Below the pieces are notes generated by a model, which saw nothing but the letters and a program-made list of their open reading frames with translations, was not told the origin of the DNA and searched no databases. The position numbers were made by a program, and so were the translations under genes. A DNA stretch of 64,000 nucleotides from Cherax quadricarinatus (Eukaryota; Arthropoda; Malacostraca; Decapoda; Parastacidae): positions 31,917,511 through 31,981,510 of the forward strand of contig NC_091325.1 in the NCBI RefSeq assembly GCF_038502225.1, written 5' to 3'. Positions 1 through 11,525 of this stretch are shown one piece after another. Every line of letters begins with the position of its first letter. Positions within the stretch are counted from its first letter, which is position 1.

Positions 1-3000
1 ATGAGGAAGCTGCTACTTATCCTGTGTTATGAGGAAGCTGCTACTTATCCTGTGTTATGAGGAAGCTGCTACTTATCCTGTGTTATGAGGAAGCTGCTAC
101 TTATCCTGTGTTATGAGGAAGCTGCTACTCATCCTGTATTATGAGGAAGCTGCTACTTATCCTGTGTTATGAGGAAGCTGCTACTTATCCTGTGTTATGA
201 GGAAGCTGCTACTTATCCTGTGTTATGAGGAAGCTGCTACTTATCCTGTGTTATGAGGAAGCTGCTACTTATCCTGTGTTATGAGGAAGCTGCTACTTAT
301 CTTGTGTTATGAGGAAGCTGCTACTTATCCTGTGTTATTAGGAAGCTGCTACTTATCCTGTGTTATGAGGAAGCTGCTACTTATCCTGTGTTATGAGGAA
401 GCTGCTACTTATCCTGTGTTATGAGGAAGCTGCTACTTATACTGTGTTATGAGGAAGCTGCTACTTATCCTGTGTTATGAGGAAGCTGCTACTTATCCTG
501 TGTTATGAGGAAGCTGCTACTTATCCTGTGTTATGAGGAAGCTGCTACTTATCCTGTGTTATGAGGAAGCTGCTACTTATCCTGTGTTATGAGGAAGCTG
601 CTACTTATCCTGTGTTATGAGGAAGCTGCTACTCATCCTGTATTATGAGGAAGCTGCTACTTATCCTGTGTTATGAGGAAGCTGCTACTTATCCTGTGTT
701 ATGAGGAAGCTGCTACTTATCCTGTGTTATGAGGAAGCTGCTACTTATCCTGTGTTATGAGGAAGCTGCTACTTATCCTGTGTTATGAGGAAGCTGCTAC
801 TTATCTTGTGTTATGAGGAAGCTGCTACTTATCCTGTGTTATGAGGAAGCTGCTACTTATCCTGTGTTATGAGGAAGCTGCTACTTATCCTGTGTTATGA
901 GGAAGCTGCTACTTATCCTGTGTTATGAGGAAGCTGCTACTTATACTGTGTTATGAGGAAGCTGCTACTTATCCTGTGTTATGAGGAAGCTGCTACTTAT
1001 CCTGTGTTATGAGGAAGCTGCTACTTATCCTGTGTTATGAGGAAGCTGCTACTTATCCTGTGTTATGAGGAAGCTGCTACTTATCCTGTGTTATGAGGAA
1101 GCTGCTACTTATCCTGTGTTATGAGGAAGCTGCTACTTATCCTGTGTTATGAGGAAGCTGCTACTCATCCTGTATTATGAGGAAGCTGCTACTTATCCTG
1201 TGTTATGAGGAAGCTGCTACTTATCCTGTGTTATGAGGAAGCTGCTACTTATCCTGTGTTATGAGGAAGCTGCTACTTATCCTGTGTTATGAGGAAGCTG
1301 CTACTTATCCTGTGTTATGAGGAAGCTGCTACTTATCTTGTGTTATGAGGAAGCTGCTACTTATCCTGTGTTATTAGGAAGCTGCTACTTATCCTGTGTT
1401 ATGAGGAAGCTGCTACTTATCCTGTGTTATGAGGAAGCTGCTACTTATCCTGTATTATGAGGAAGCTGCTACTTATCCTGTGTTATGAGGAAGCTGCTAC
1501 TTATCCTGTGTTATGAGGAAGCTGCTACTTATCCTGTGTTATGAGGAAGCTGCTACTTATCCTGTGTTATGAGGAAGCTGCTACTTATCCTGTGTTATGA
1601 GGAAGCTGCTACTTATCCTGTGTTATGAGGAAGCTGCTACTTATCCTGTGTTATGAGGAAGCTGCTACTTATCCTGTGTTATGAGGAAACTGCTACTAAT
1701 CCTGTGTTATGAGGAAGCTGCTACTTATCCTGTGTTATGAGGAAGCTGCTACTTATCCTGTGTTATGAGGAAGCTGCTACTTATCCTGTGTTATGACGAA
1801 GCTGCTACTTATCCTGTGTTATGAGGATGCTGCTACTTATCCTGTGTTATGAGGAAGCTGCTACTTATCCTATGTTATGAGGAAGCTGCTACTTATCCTG
1901 TGTTATGAGGAAGCTGCTACTTATCCTGTGTTATGAGGAAGCTGCTACTTATCCTGTGTTATGACGAAGCTGCTACTTATCCTGTGTTATGAGGAACTTA
2001 TCCTTGCTGCTACTTATCCTGTGTTATGAGGAAGCTGCTACTTATCCTGTGTTATGAGGAAGCTGCTACTTATCCTATGTTATGAGGAAGCTGCTACTTA
2101 TCCTGTGTTATGAGGAAGCTGCTACTTATCCTGTGTTATGAGGAAGCTGCTACTTATCCTGTGTTATGAGGAAGCTGCTACTTATCCTGTGTTATGAGGA
2201 AGCTGCTACTTATCCTGTGTTATGAGGAAGCTGCTACTTATCCTGTGTTATGAGGAAGCTGCTACTTATCCTGTGTTATGAGGAAGCTGCTACTTATCCT
2301 GTGTTATGAGGAAGCTGCTACTTATCCTGTGTTATGAGGAAGCTGCTACTTATCCTGTGTTATGAGGAAGCTGCTACTTATCCTGTGTTATGAGGAAGCT
2401 GCTACTTATCCTGTGTTATGAGGAAGCTGCTACTTATCCTGTGTTATGAGGAAGCTGCTACTTATCCTGTGTTATGAGGAAGCTGCTACTTATCCTGTGT
2501 TATGAGGAAGCTGCTACTTATCCTGTGTTATGAGGAAGCTGCTACTTATCCTGTGTTATGAGGAAGCTGCTACTTATCCTGTGTTATGAGGAAGCTGCTA
2601 CTTATCCTGTGTTATGAGGAAGCTGCTACTTATCCTGTGTTATGAGGAAGCTGCTACTTATCCTGTGTTATGAGGAAGCTGCTACTTATCCTGTGTTATG
2701 AGGAAGCTGCTACTTATCCTGTGTTATGAGGAAGCTGCTACTTATCCTGTGTTATGAGGAAGCTGCTACTTATCCTGTGTTATGAGGAAGCTGCTACTTA
2801 TCCTGTGTTATGAGGAAGCTGCTACTTATCCTGTGTTATGAGGAAGCTGCTACTTATCCTGTGTTATGAGGAAGCTGCTACTTATCCTGTGTTATGAGGA
2901 AGCTGCTACTTATCCTGTGTTATGAGGAAGCTGCTACTTATCCTGTGTTATGAGGAAGCTGCTACTTATCCTGTGTTATGAGGAAGCTGCTACTTATCCT

Positions 3001-5489
3001 GTGTTATTAGGAAGCTGCTACTTCCTGTGTTATGAGGAAGCTGCTACTTATCCTGTGTTATGAGGAAGCTGCTACTTATCCTGTGTTATGAGGAAGCTGC
3101 TACTTATCCTGTGTTATGAGGAAGCTGCTACTTATCCTGTGTTATGAGGAAGCTGCTACTTATCCTGTGTTATGAGGAAGCTGCTACTTATCCTGTGTTA
3201 TGAGGAAGCTGCTACTTATCCTGTGTTATGAGGAAGCTGCTACTTATCCTGTGTTATGAGGAAGCTGCTACTTATCCTGTGTTATGAGGAAGCTGCTACT
3301 TATCCTGTGTTATGAGGAAGCTGCTACTTATCCTGTGTTATGAGGAAGCTGCTACTTATCCTGTGTTATGAGGAAGCTGCTACTTATCCTGTGTTATGAG
3401 GAAGCTGCTACTTATCCTGTGTTATGAGGAAGCTGCTACTTATCCTGTGTTATGAGGAAGCTGCTACTTATCCTGTGTTATGAGGAAGCTGCTACTTATC
3501 CTGTGTTATGAGGAAGCTGCTACTTATCCTGTGTTATGAGGAAGCTGCTACTTATCCTGTGTTATGAGGAAGCTGCTACTCATCCTGTGTTATGAGGAAG
3601 CTGCTACTTATCCTGTGTTATGAGGAAGCTGCTACTTATCCTGTGTTATGAGGAAGCTGCTACTCATCCTGTGTTATGAGGAAGCTGCTACTTATCCTGT
3701 GTTATGAGGAAGCTGCTACTTATCCTGTGTTATGAGGAAGCTGCTACTTATCCTGTGTTATGAGGAAGCTGCTACTTATCCTGTGTTATGAGGAAGCTGC
3801 TACTTATCCTGTGTTATGAGGAAGCTGCTACTTATCCTGTGTTATGAGGAAGCTGCTACTTATCCTGTGTTATGAGGAAGCTGCTACTTATCCTTTGTTA
3901 TGAGGAAGCTGCTACTTATCCTGTGTTATGAGGAAGCTGCTACTTATCCTGTGTTATGAGGAAGCTGCTACTTATCCTGTGTTATGAGGAAGCTGCTACT
4001 TATCCTTTGTTATGAGGAAGCTGCTACTTATCCTGTGTTATGATGAAGCTGCTACTTATCCTGTGTTATGAGGAAGCTGCTACTTATCATGTGTTATGAG
4101 GAAGCTGCTACTTATCCTGTGTTATGAGGAAGCTGCTACTTATCCTTTGTTATGAGGAAGCTGCTACTTATCCTGTGTTATGAGGAAGCTGCTACTTATC
4201 CTGTGTTATGAGGAAGCTGCTACTTATCCTGTGTTATGAGGAAGCTGCTACTTATCCTGTGTTATGAGGAAGCTGCTACTTATCCTGTGTTATGAGGAAG
4301 CTGCTACTTATCCTGTGTTATGAGGAAGCTGCTACTTATCCTGTGTTATGAGGAAGCTGCTACTCATCCTGTGTTATGAGAAAGCTGCTACTTATCCTGT
4401 GTTATGAGGAAGCTGCTACTCATCCTGTGTTATGAGGAAGCTGCTACTTATCCTGTGTTATGAGGAAGCTGCTACTTATCCTGTGTTATGAGGAAGCTGC
4501 TACTTATCCTGTGTTATGAGGAAGCTGCTACTTATCCTGTGTTATGAGGAAGCTGCTACTTATCCTGTGTTATGAGGAAGCTGCTACTCATCCTGTGTTA
4601 TGAGGAAGCTGCTACTTATCCTGTGTTATGAGGAAGCTGCTACTTATCCTGTGTTATGAGGAAGCTGCTACTTATCCTGTGTTATGAGGAAGCTGCTACT
4701 TATCCTGTGTTATGAGGAAGCTGCTACTTATCCTGTGTTATGAGGAAGCTGCTACTCATCCTGTGTTATGAGGAAGCTGCTACTTATCCTGTGTTATGAG
4801 GAAGCTGCTACTTATCCTGTGTTATGAGGAAGCTGCTACTCATCCTGTGTTATGAGGAAGCTGCTACTTATCCTGTGTTATGAGGAAGCTGCTACTTATC
4901 CTGTGTTATGAGGAAGCTGCTACTTATCCTGTGTTATGAGGAAGCTGCTACTTATCCTGTGTTATGAGGAAGCTGCTACTTATCCTGTGTTATGAGGAAG
5001 CTGCTACTTATCCTGTGTTATGAGGAAGCTGCTACTTATCCTGTGTTATGAGGAAGCTGCTACTTATCCTTTGTTATGAGGAAGCTGCTACTTATCCTGT
5101 GTTATGAGGAAGCTGCTACTTATCCTGTGTTATGAGGAAGCTGCTACTTATCCTGTGTTATGAGGAAGCTGCTACTTATCCTTTGTTATGAGGAAGCTGC
5201 TACTTATCCTGTGTTATGAGGAAGCTGCTACTTATCCTGTGTTATGAGGAAGCTGCTACTTATCCTGTGTTATGAGGAAGCTGCTACTTATCCTGTGTTA
5301 TGAGGAAGCTGCTACTTATCCTTTGTTATGAGGAAGCTGCTACTTATCCTGTGTTATGAGGAAGCTGCTACTTATCCTGTGTTATGAGGAAGCTGCTACT
5401 TATCCTGTGTTATGAGGAAGCTGCTACTTATCCTGTGTTATGAGGAAGCTGCTACTTATCCTGTGTTACGAGGAAGCTGCTACTTATCC
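1..5489. repeat. 28-bp minisatellite, about 196 copies
   Basis: Consensus unit ATGAGGAAGCTG + CTACTTATCCTGTGTT, repeated head to tail from the window edge until the array breaks into unique sequence at about 5490. The true start lies outside the window. Most units are identical. Variants (TCATCC, CTTGTG, ATACTG, TTATTAGG, CTTTGTT, GACGAA) recur at fixed spacing, giving higher-order periods of 504/532 bp near the start and 1176 bp near the end. One irregular unit lies near 1993-2008. Stop codons occur in the units and there is no sign of coding. Confidence 0.98.
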
Positions 5490-6129
5490 ATCGCCATTTT
5501 CTGGTAAGATTTTTTTCTCTCCATTTGAGGATGCTATCTATAAATTTCTAGTTTTTTTTTTTTGACAAATGATTCATTCATCACAAAAGTATATTTGGAA
5601 ATTGGAGGTGTGAAGAATTTTTTAGCAATTTTCTTACAAGTTTCACTAATGCGTCGAATTGATGGTTGAGTGATGATTGAAGTTGACTCACTTGCGCTTA
5701 TTGAGAATTAAGAAAAACGCTATTCATCTTCATCGTGCTTAGAAAATGGGTGTACTTTTGTGATTAGCTAAAGTTATTTAAATCCATTTTGATCAAATTA
5801 AAGGATTGTGTCTTATGGCCATGCACAGAGACTGACAAGATATATACCAACAATGAAAGGTCAGTTAGTTCACTTGGTTATTGACCTTAGCCTTAAATAC
5901 CAAAATAAAAAAACATTCCGTAAAATGTTATAGGCGACAGCGGATGTCATAAAATAAGCTTCGTTATTTCTTGCAATTAAAGTTTAAAACGTAAGGTTAC
6001 GTTAATAAAGCGAAATTAGAAGATAATGTTCCGTAGTTACCCAAAGAAAATCGGTGGAGAACAAGACGTATTTCTGTCGCTGCAAGTTCCTAGAAAGGTA
6101 TTCCCACGTTGGAAAATCTTAGTTCATTC
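5490..6129. other. Intergenic, nothing recognised
   Basis: AT-rich unique sequence with a poly-T run near 5552. A 63-codon open frame at 6026-6217 is short, overlaps the following LINE tail and shows no domain. Confidence 0.6.
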
Positions 6130-6740
6130 TGGGGTTTACCTGGAAAGAGTTCCTGGGTTCAACGTCCCCGCGGCCCGGTCTGTGACCAGGCCTCATGGAG
6201 AATCAGGGCCTGATTAACCAGGCTGTTATTGCTACCGCGCGCAATCCAGCGCACGAACCATAGCTCGGCTGGTCAGAGAGATACTGACTCTAAGAGGACT
6301 GTCTAACTTATTTCCATTGGGGTCCTTAATCTTGTCCCCCAGGATGCGACCCACACCAGTCGACTAACACCCAGGTACCTATTTGCTGCTAGGTGAACAG
6401 GACAACAGGTGTAAGGAAACGTGTCGGAATGTTTCACCCGCCGGGAATCGAACCCGGGCCCTCCGTGTGTGAAGCGGGAGCTTTAGCCACCAGGCCACCG
6501 GGCCACTGGTACTGACTCTAAGTGCTTGTCCAGTGCCTGCTTGAAGACAGCCAGGGGTCTATTGGTAATCCCCCTTATGTATTCTGGGGGGCAGTTGAAC
6601 AGTCTTGGACCCCTGCTTTTCATTTGGAGAATGTTGCATCGTCTGCCAGGTCTTTTGCTTTCGTAGGGAGTGAAATTCGTGTACAAATTTGGTAGTAATC
6701 CCTCTAGGATTTTACAAGTGTATATAATTATGTTCTAGGG
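6130..6740 (-). mobile_element. LINE 3' tail (CR1/jockey-superfamily type), interrupted by a SINE
   Basis: Read on the minus strand, 6740 down to 6510 encodes the C-terminal tail of a non-LTR retrotransposon ORF2. Visible segments are RGPRLFNCPPEYIRGI and FKQALDKHLESV, a pattern typical of the region just before the ORF2 stop. The frame is broken by the SINE at 6295-6509 and resumes beyond it as SISLTSRAMVRALDCAR. After that a GC-rich 3' UTR-like stretch runs to about 6130. The endonuclease and RT domains are missing, so this is a heavily 5'-truncated dead copy. A related tail lies at 14058-14300. The clade is inferred from the tail pattern only. Confidence 0.7.
6295..6509 (-). mobile_element. 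tRNA-derived SINE with 13-bp TSD
   Basis: On the minus strand the element begins with a tRNA-like head. It has an A-box-like TGGCCTGGTGGCTAA, an anticodon-arm region around CTTCACA and a B-box GGTTCGATTCC. The acceptor stem does not pair well, so it is not a functional tRNA gene; Val(CAC) ancestry is possible. It is flanked by the exact direct repeat TACTGACTCTAAG at 6282-6294 and 6510-6522. The surrounding LINE tail reads continuously across the site once the SINE and one repeat copy are ignored. Confidence 0.82.
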
Positions 6741-7146
6741 ACTACAGGTTGAGAAACTTCAAGCGTTCCCAGTAACTGAGATGTTCTATCACAGTTACGT
6801 GTGCCGTGATGGTTCTCTGTACTTCAATGCACACGACAGAAACTTTACTGAATATAGAATAAGTTTGCAATACAGTTAATATTAGCGTTCATGATGAGAG
6901 GCTAATCAGAAGAAGTATTCACAAGTCATCTCTTAATACAAATTTGACGGTAAAATAAAGAGATGTTCTTTTGCCTTAGAAAGACCAGATCTCCTAAAAA
7001 ATACCAGCACATTAAGCTGAGAGTCGCTCACTAGTTGCATGATTACGATATAAGAGTTGTAGGTTTGAGGCTAATCTGGTGACACTCCAAAATTATCGCA
7101 TTAAAAGGAATATTTCAATATTCCCAATTTCTTTCAAAGAAACGAA
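6741..7146. other. Intergenic, nothing recognised
   Basis: Unique AT-rich sequence between the LINE tail and the next minisatellite. No open frame or repeat of note was seen. Confidence 0.5.
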
Positions 7147-8116
7147 ATGAAACCTACACATGCCTAAAATCAAACTGAAACCTACACATGCCTAAAATCA
7201 AATTGAAACCTACACATGCCTAAAATCAAAATAAAACCTACACATGCCTAAAATCAAAATAAAACCTACACATGCCTAAAATCAAACTGAAACCTACACA
7301 TGCCTAAAATCAAACTGAAACCTACACATGCCTAAAATCAAAATGAAACCTACACATGCCTAAAATCAAAATGAAACCTACACATGCCTAAAATCAAAAT
7401 GAAACCTACACATGCCTAAAATCAAAATGAAACCTACACATGCCTAAAATTAAACTGAAACCTACACATGCCTAAAATCAAAATAAAACCTACACATGCC
7501 TAAAATCAAAATAAAACCTACACATGCCTAAAATCAAACTGAAACCTACACATGCCTAAAATCAAATTGAAACCTACACATGCCTAAAATCAAAATAAAA
7601 CCTACACATGCCTAAAATCAAAATAAAACCTACACATGCCTAAAATCAAACTGAAACCTACACATGCCTAAAATCAAACTGAAACCTACACATGCCTAAA
7701 ATCAAAATGAAACCTACACATGCCTAAAATCAAAATGAAACCTACACATGCCTAAAATCAAAATGAAACCTACACATGCCTAAAATTAAACTGAAACCTA
7801 CACATGCCTAAAATCAAAATAAAACCTACACATGCCTAAAATCAAAATAAAACCTACACATGCCTAAAATTAAACTGAAACCTACACATGCCTAAAATCA
7901 AACTGAAACCTACACATGCCTAAAATCAAAATGAAACCTACACGTGCCTAAAATCAAAATGAAACCTACAAATGCCTAAAATCAAAATGAAACCTACACA
8001 TGCCTAAACCAAAATAAAACCTACACATGCCTAAATTCGAAATAAAATCTACTCATGCCTAAAATCAAAATAAAACCTATACATTCCTAAAATCAAAATA
8101 AAACCTACACATGCCT
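7147..8116. repeat. 28-bp minisatellite, about 35 copies
   Basis: Unit (C/A)TGAAACCTACACATGCC + TAAAATCAAA, 28 bp. Subtypes differ at the junction (AAACTG, AAATTG, AAATAA, AAATG, TTAAACTG). The subtype order repeats as blocks of 13 then 12 units (7170 to 7534 is 364 bp), showing block duplication. The last five or so units before 8116 are more degenerate. Confidence 0.97.
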
Positions 8117-8324
8117 TTTTGTAAGACTAACCTGTTTTTAAAAAAAGTTAGTAATTTGGGCGCATAATTTTTTATTTTAGTTTTGAGGACACAATGTGAC
8201 TTATTTGAGGAGATATTTTCAAGTTGTTTAACCAACCAATAACTATAGTACATATGGCGCTTTAGCGCTTAATTACCAAGCTCAAGAGAAAGATTCCTTT
8301 GAGGAAAATACATCAAAAAACGTT

Positions 8325-9076
8325 GAATGATTACCATAAAAGGTTTAATGATTCCCATAAAATGTTTAATGATTGCCATAAAACGATTAATTGTTAAAAC
8401 AACACGTTTAATGATTACCATAAAACTTTTAATGATTATCATAAAACTTTAATGATTACCATAAAACGTTTAATGATTGTTATAAAACACTTAATGATTA
8501 TCATAAAACGTATATTGATTACCATAAAACGTTTATTGCTTACCATGAAACGTTTAATGATTACCATAAAACATATAATGATTACCTTAAAACATTTATT
8601 GATTATCATAAACGTTTAGTGATTACCATAAACGTTTAATGATTACCATAAAACGTTTAATGATTACTATATAACATTTAATGGTTACCATAAGACGTTT
8701 ATTGATTATCATAAAACGTTTAATGATTACCATACAATGTTTAATGATTAACATAAAACGTTTAATGATTACCATAAACATTTAATGAATACCATAAAAC
8801 GTTTAATGATTATCATAAAACGTTTAATGGTTATCATAAAACCTTTTAATAATTACCATAAACGTTCAATGATTACCTTAAAACTTTTAATGATTACAAT
8901 ACAATAAATCGTTTAATGATTATCATAAAACGTTTATGATTACCATCACACGTTTAGTGAGTATTATAAAACGTTTAATGATTACCGTAAAATGTTTAAT
9001 GATTACCATAAAACGTATAATGATTACAATCAAACGTTTTATGATTACCATCAAACGTTTAATGATTACCATAAAC
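8325..9076. repeat. Divergent 20-21-bp tandem repeat
   Basis: Unit approximately AATGATTACCATAAAACGTTT, about 36 copies with many substitutions and one-base length changes, so an older array than its neighbours. The frame at 8936-9244 that covers its end reads through repeat units and is not taken as a gene. Confidence 0.92.
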
Positions 9077-11075
9077 GCGAATGCCCCTCATCACCTCCCC
9101 CACACGACGACCCCTGACATCCCCTCTGAGGTATCGCATCTTAACATAAATCGCCCTCACCCTGGGCCCCAATGCCAACAAACCCAATCTCCCCTGATGC
9201 ACCCTGGTCATTACCACATCGCGTCCAACCACACCCTCCCATAACCCCATAGATACCTGAACGCCCTCCTCTGGATTTCTATTACATCACAGTTCCTCAA
9301 GGGGTATACTGCCGCCGCCCCCCAAACCTTACTGTATACCAGCGAATTCACAACCACTGCCCTTTGGTGCAACGTGACATCTCTGGCCCGAAGGCCATGT
9401 AGCCTGCCCACCGCCCTGTCCCTAACCGCCTCCGAATTAACCTTTCTACTGTCCTACGTGTCCGCCGTATAAGAAATCCCACAAATCTTAATCCTTTCCA
9501 CGATATTCCATCCAAACCCATGACCCAATCTCCCGCCCACCCAAGTGCCCACCTCTAACAACATCGACTTGCTTTTGTTAACCGTCATCTCCGTTATGGC
9601 CCCAAACCTCTCGATGACTCCACCCACCCTTGAAAAAACCTCCTTTCCACTAAGTAAGATCGTTGTATCATCAACGTAACCCCCCCCCCATTCCCTCAGC
9701 CCTCTCGCCACACGAATCTCGGTCTACAAACTCATGAAACGGATTCTGTACACATGCAAACAAAAGTTGGGAAAGTGGGCATCCCTACCACAAACCCCTC
9801 TCCATACTAATCTTACAACCCAACCTACCGTTCACCTGCACCCGCATCTTCGCTCCTGCATACAAGGCATCCACCCACCCTACCACCTTGGCACCAAAGC
9901 CCAAACCACTCATAATCTCCATACTCTCACACAAAAACACCCTGTCCACACAATCATACGCATTCTCCCAATCCAACCCAAGAACCTTTCCCCCCTCCAC
10001 AACCCTCTAAGAAATCCCTGATGCACCTGTGTCCTTCCCGCGTACTCCTCCCTGGAATTCCAAACTGACCGCAGTGTAAAAATGCCCCAGAACCCCCTGC
10101 AACATATTACCTAGAATCTTTGCGAATACCTTATAATCCGCGCACATCAAGGAAATTGCCTGGAAAGCACTCAGCACCTGCGCCCCCCCCCCTTCTTCAG
10201 TACTAATACTACTATACCCACACATTGTGACTCGCCCATCCTCTGACCATCTAGCAGATCATTCAAAAGCCCAACAAAGCAATGCCTCATGCACCCCCAA
10301 TGAGCCCTGTAAAAATCAATAGGCAAACCATCAATCCCTGGTGCCTTACCCGTGCTCATGCCGAAGACTACATCCACCACCTCAGCTTCACTAATGTCAA
10401 CCTCCAACCCCACCCTATCCTTTTCTCCTATAACATTATAAACCCCCCTACCAAAAAGCTCCTGCCAGGTGCCTCGTCTTGCACACCCTCTCCATTTTTC
10501 CCTGAACCATTCATTGGCATAAACGCTCATACTCTCCATGGAGACAAGGACCGCACCTTCTGGGTATCCCCCCACTCCCCGCTAGTCACTAACTGCAATA
10601 ACGTGGTCACTTTTCTACTTTCACTAAACTTACGCAAGACACACCCAGTCGGTTTATTGCCTCACAACACATCCTCCAACCCCAATCGAAAACGTACTGC
10701 ATCAAAACGTTCGTTATGAATATTCGCAATCCTACCTCAAAGAAGTGCGATATCCTCCCCCCCGCCCCCCCTCCCATAGCAAGCCTGCAACTCTCCCTCC
10801 AAATAATTCTGCAATCCATATCTCCATCTTGCTTCCTCACATCCCATAACCCTATAAAAATCTGCAATCCCCGGTTTCACCCTCAACTCCCACCAGTCTA
10901 TAAGTTCCATTGCCCGATCCCTTGCACCCCAAAACCTTGACCATATACTTCGTCGTTGGGGACACCATATACATCTCTGATGTAGCTCCACTGAGCGTGC
11001 CACGGACCAGCTCAATGCATACAGTGTTGATTCTCTGGCCCGCTCGAACCGCCATCTTGGCTTCCAGACGCAAAA
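9077..11075 (-). mobile_element. Tx1-like LINE relic with internal deletion
   Basis: Minus-strand fragments in order. Near 11060-10950 is an ORF1 start (KMAVRAGQRINTVCIELVRG) matching the ORF1 start of the element at 44328-48951. It runs directly into an ORF2 linker (RDRAMELIDWWELRVKPGIADFY at 10940-10870, then NYLEGELQACYGRGGGG). Next come RT pieces STGKAPGIDGLPIDFYRAHWG (about 10380-10310), CADYKVFAKILGNMLQ (about 10145-10095) and GLDWENAYDCVDRVF (about 9975). YVDDTTILLSGKE (about 9680) carries the catalytic YxDD. The rest of ORF1 and the whole endonuclease are gone, and several stops and frameshifts separate the pieces. Dead copy of the same family as 44328-49090; the clade comes from the ISLMCADYK and GxDWxxAYDxV patterns. 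Confidence 0.75.
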
Positions 11076-11291
11076 AGTTACCACCATAGGGGAGGAGTAG
11101 CAAACTGGGCGAGCGCCCTCTTTCCCCGGAGGTCGAGAGACGAATGGTGGTTAGGATTAAACGGAAAACTGAACCCTGGATGACTAATGAGATATTAGAT
11201 AATATGAAATTCAGAGACCAGTTGCTAAAAACCTTTAAGGGAAACAGACAGGTTGTTAGGTAAGACACATATGCAACAGCTCGGTATCTTT

Positions 11292-11336
11292 ATTTCGAAA
11301 CGTTTCGCCTACACAGTAGGCCTCTTCAGTCGAGTA
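11292..11336 (-). ncRNA. Hammerhead ribozyme motif, family H1 (inverted arm)
   Basis: Reverse complement shows CTGAAGA, helix II GGCCTAC-TGT-GTAGGC, GAAAC and GTT followed by TCGAAAT, identical in all core positions to the direct arm at 11481-11525. The two arms could also pair with each other as a long hairpin. Confidence 0.72.
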
Positions 11337-11480
11337 TAAAAAGTTGATAGAAGCAGAAGAGACGTGAAGACGATGTAATCAGTCCATCACCCTTGAAGTT
11401 TTGAGGTGGTCACTCCCTCAGTCTGGAGAAGAGTATTGTTCCATAGTCTGAAACTCTTCTGCTTCTATGAACTTTTCTGT

Positions 11481-11525
11481 ACTCGACTGAAGAAGCCTAC
11501 TGTGTAGGCGAAACGTTTCGAAATA
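11481..11525 (+). ncRNA. Hammerhead ribozyme motif, family H1 (direct arm)
   Basis: Core CTGAAGA (11487-11493) fits CUGANGA. Helix II is GCCTAC-TGT-GTAGGC (6 bp). GAAAC follows at 11510-11514, then the GTT triplet with predicted cleavage after 11517. Helix I pairs TCGA before the core with TCGA after the cut. Helix III is only the palindrome ACGT, so activity as a dimer is inferred. An inverted copy with the same core lies at 11292-11336 on the minus strand. Confidence 0.75.

Noticed and set aside
1..5489. CRISPR array
   Set aside because: Units are contiguous with no unique spacers, and the context is eukaryotic.
6436..6506. tRNA-Val gene on the minus strand
   Set aside because: The acceptor stem fails to pair and the sequence continues into a repeat body with a TSD, so it is a SINE.
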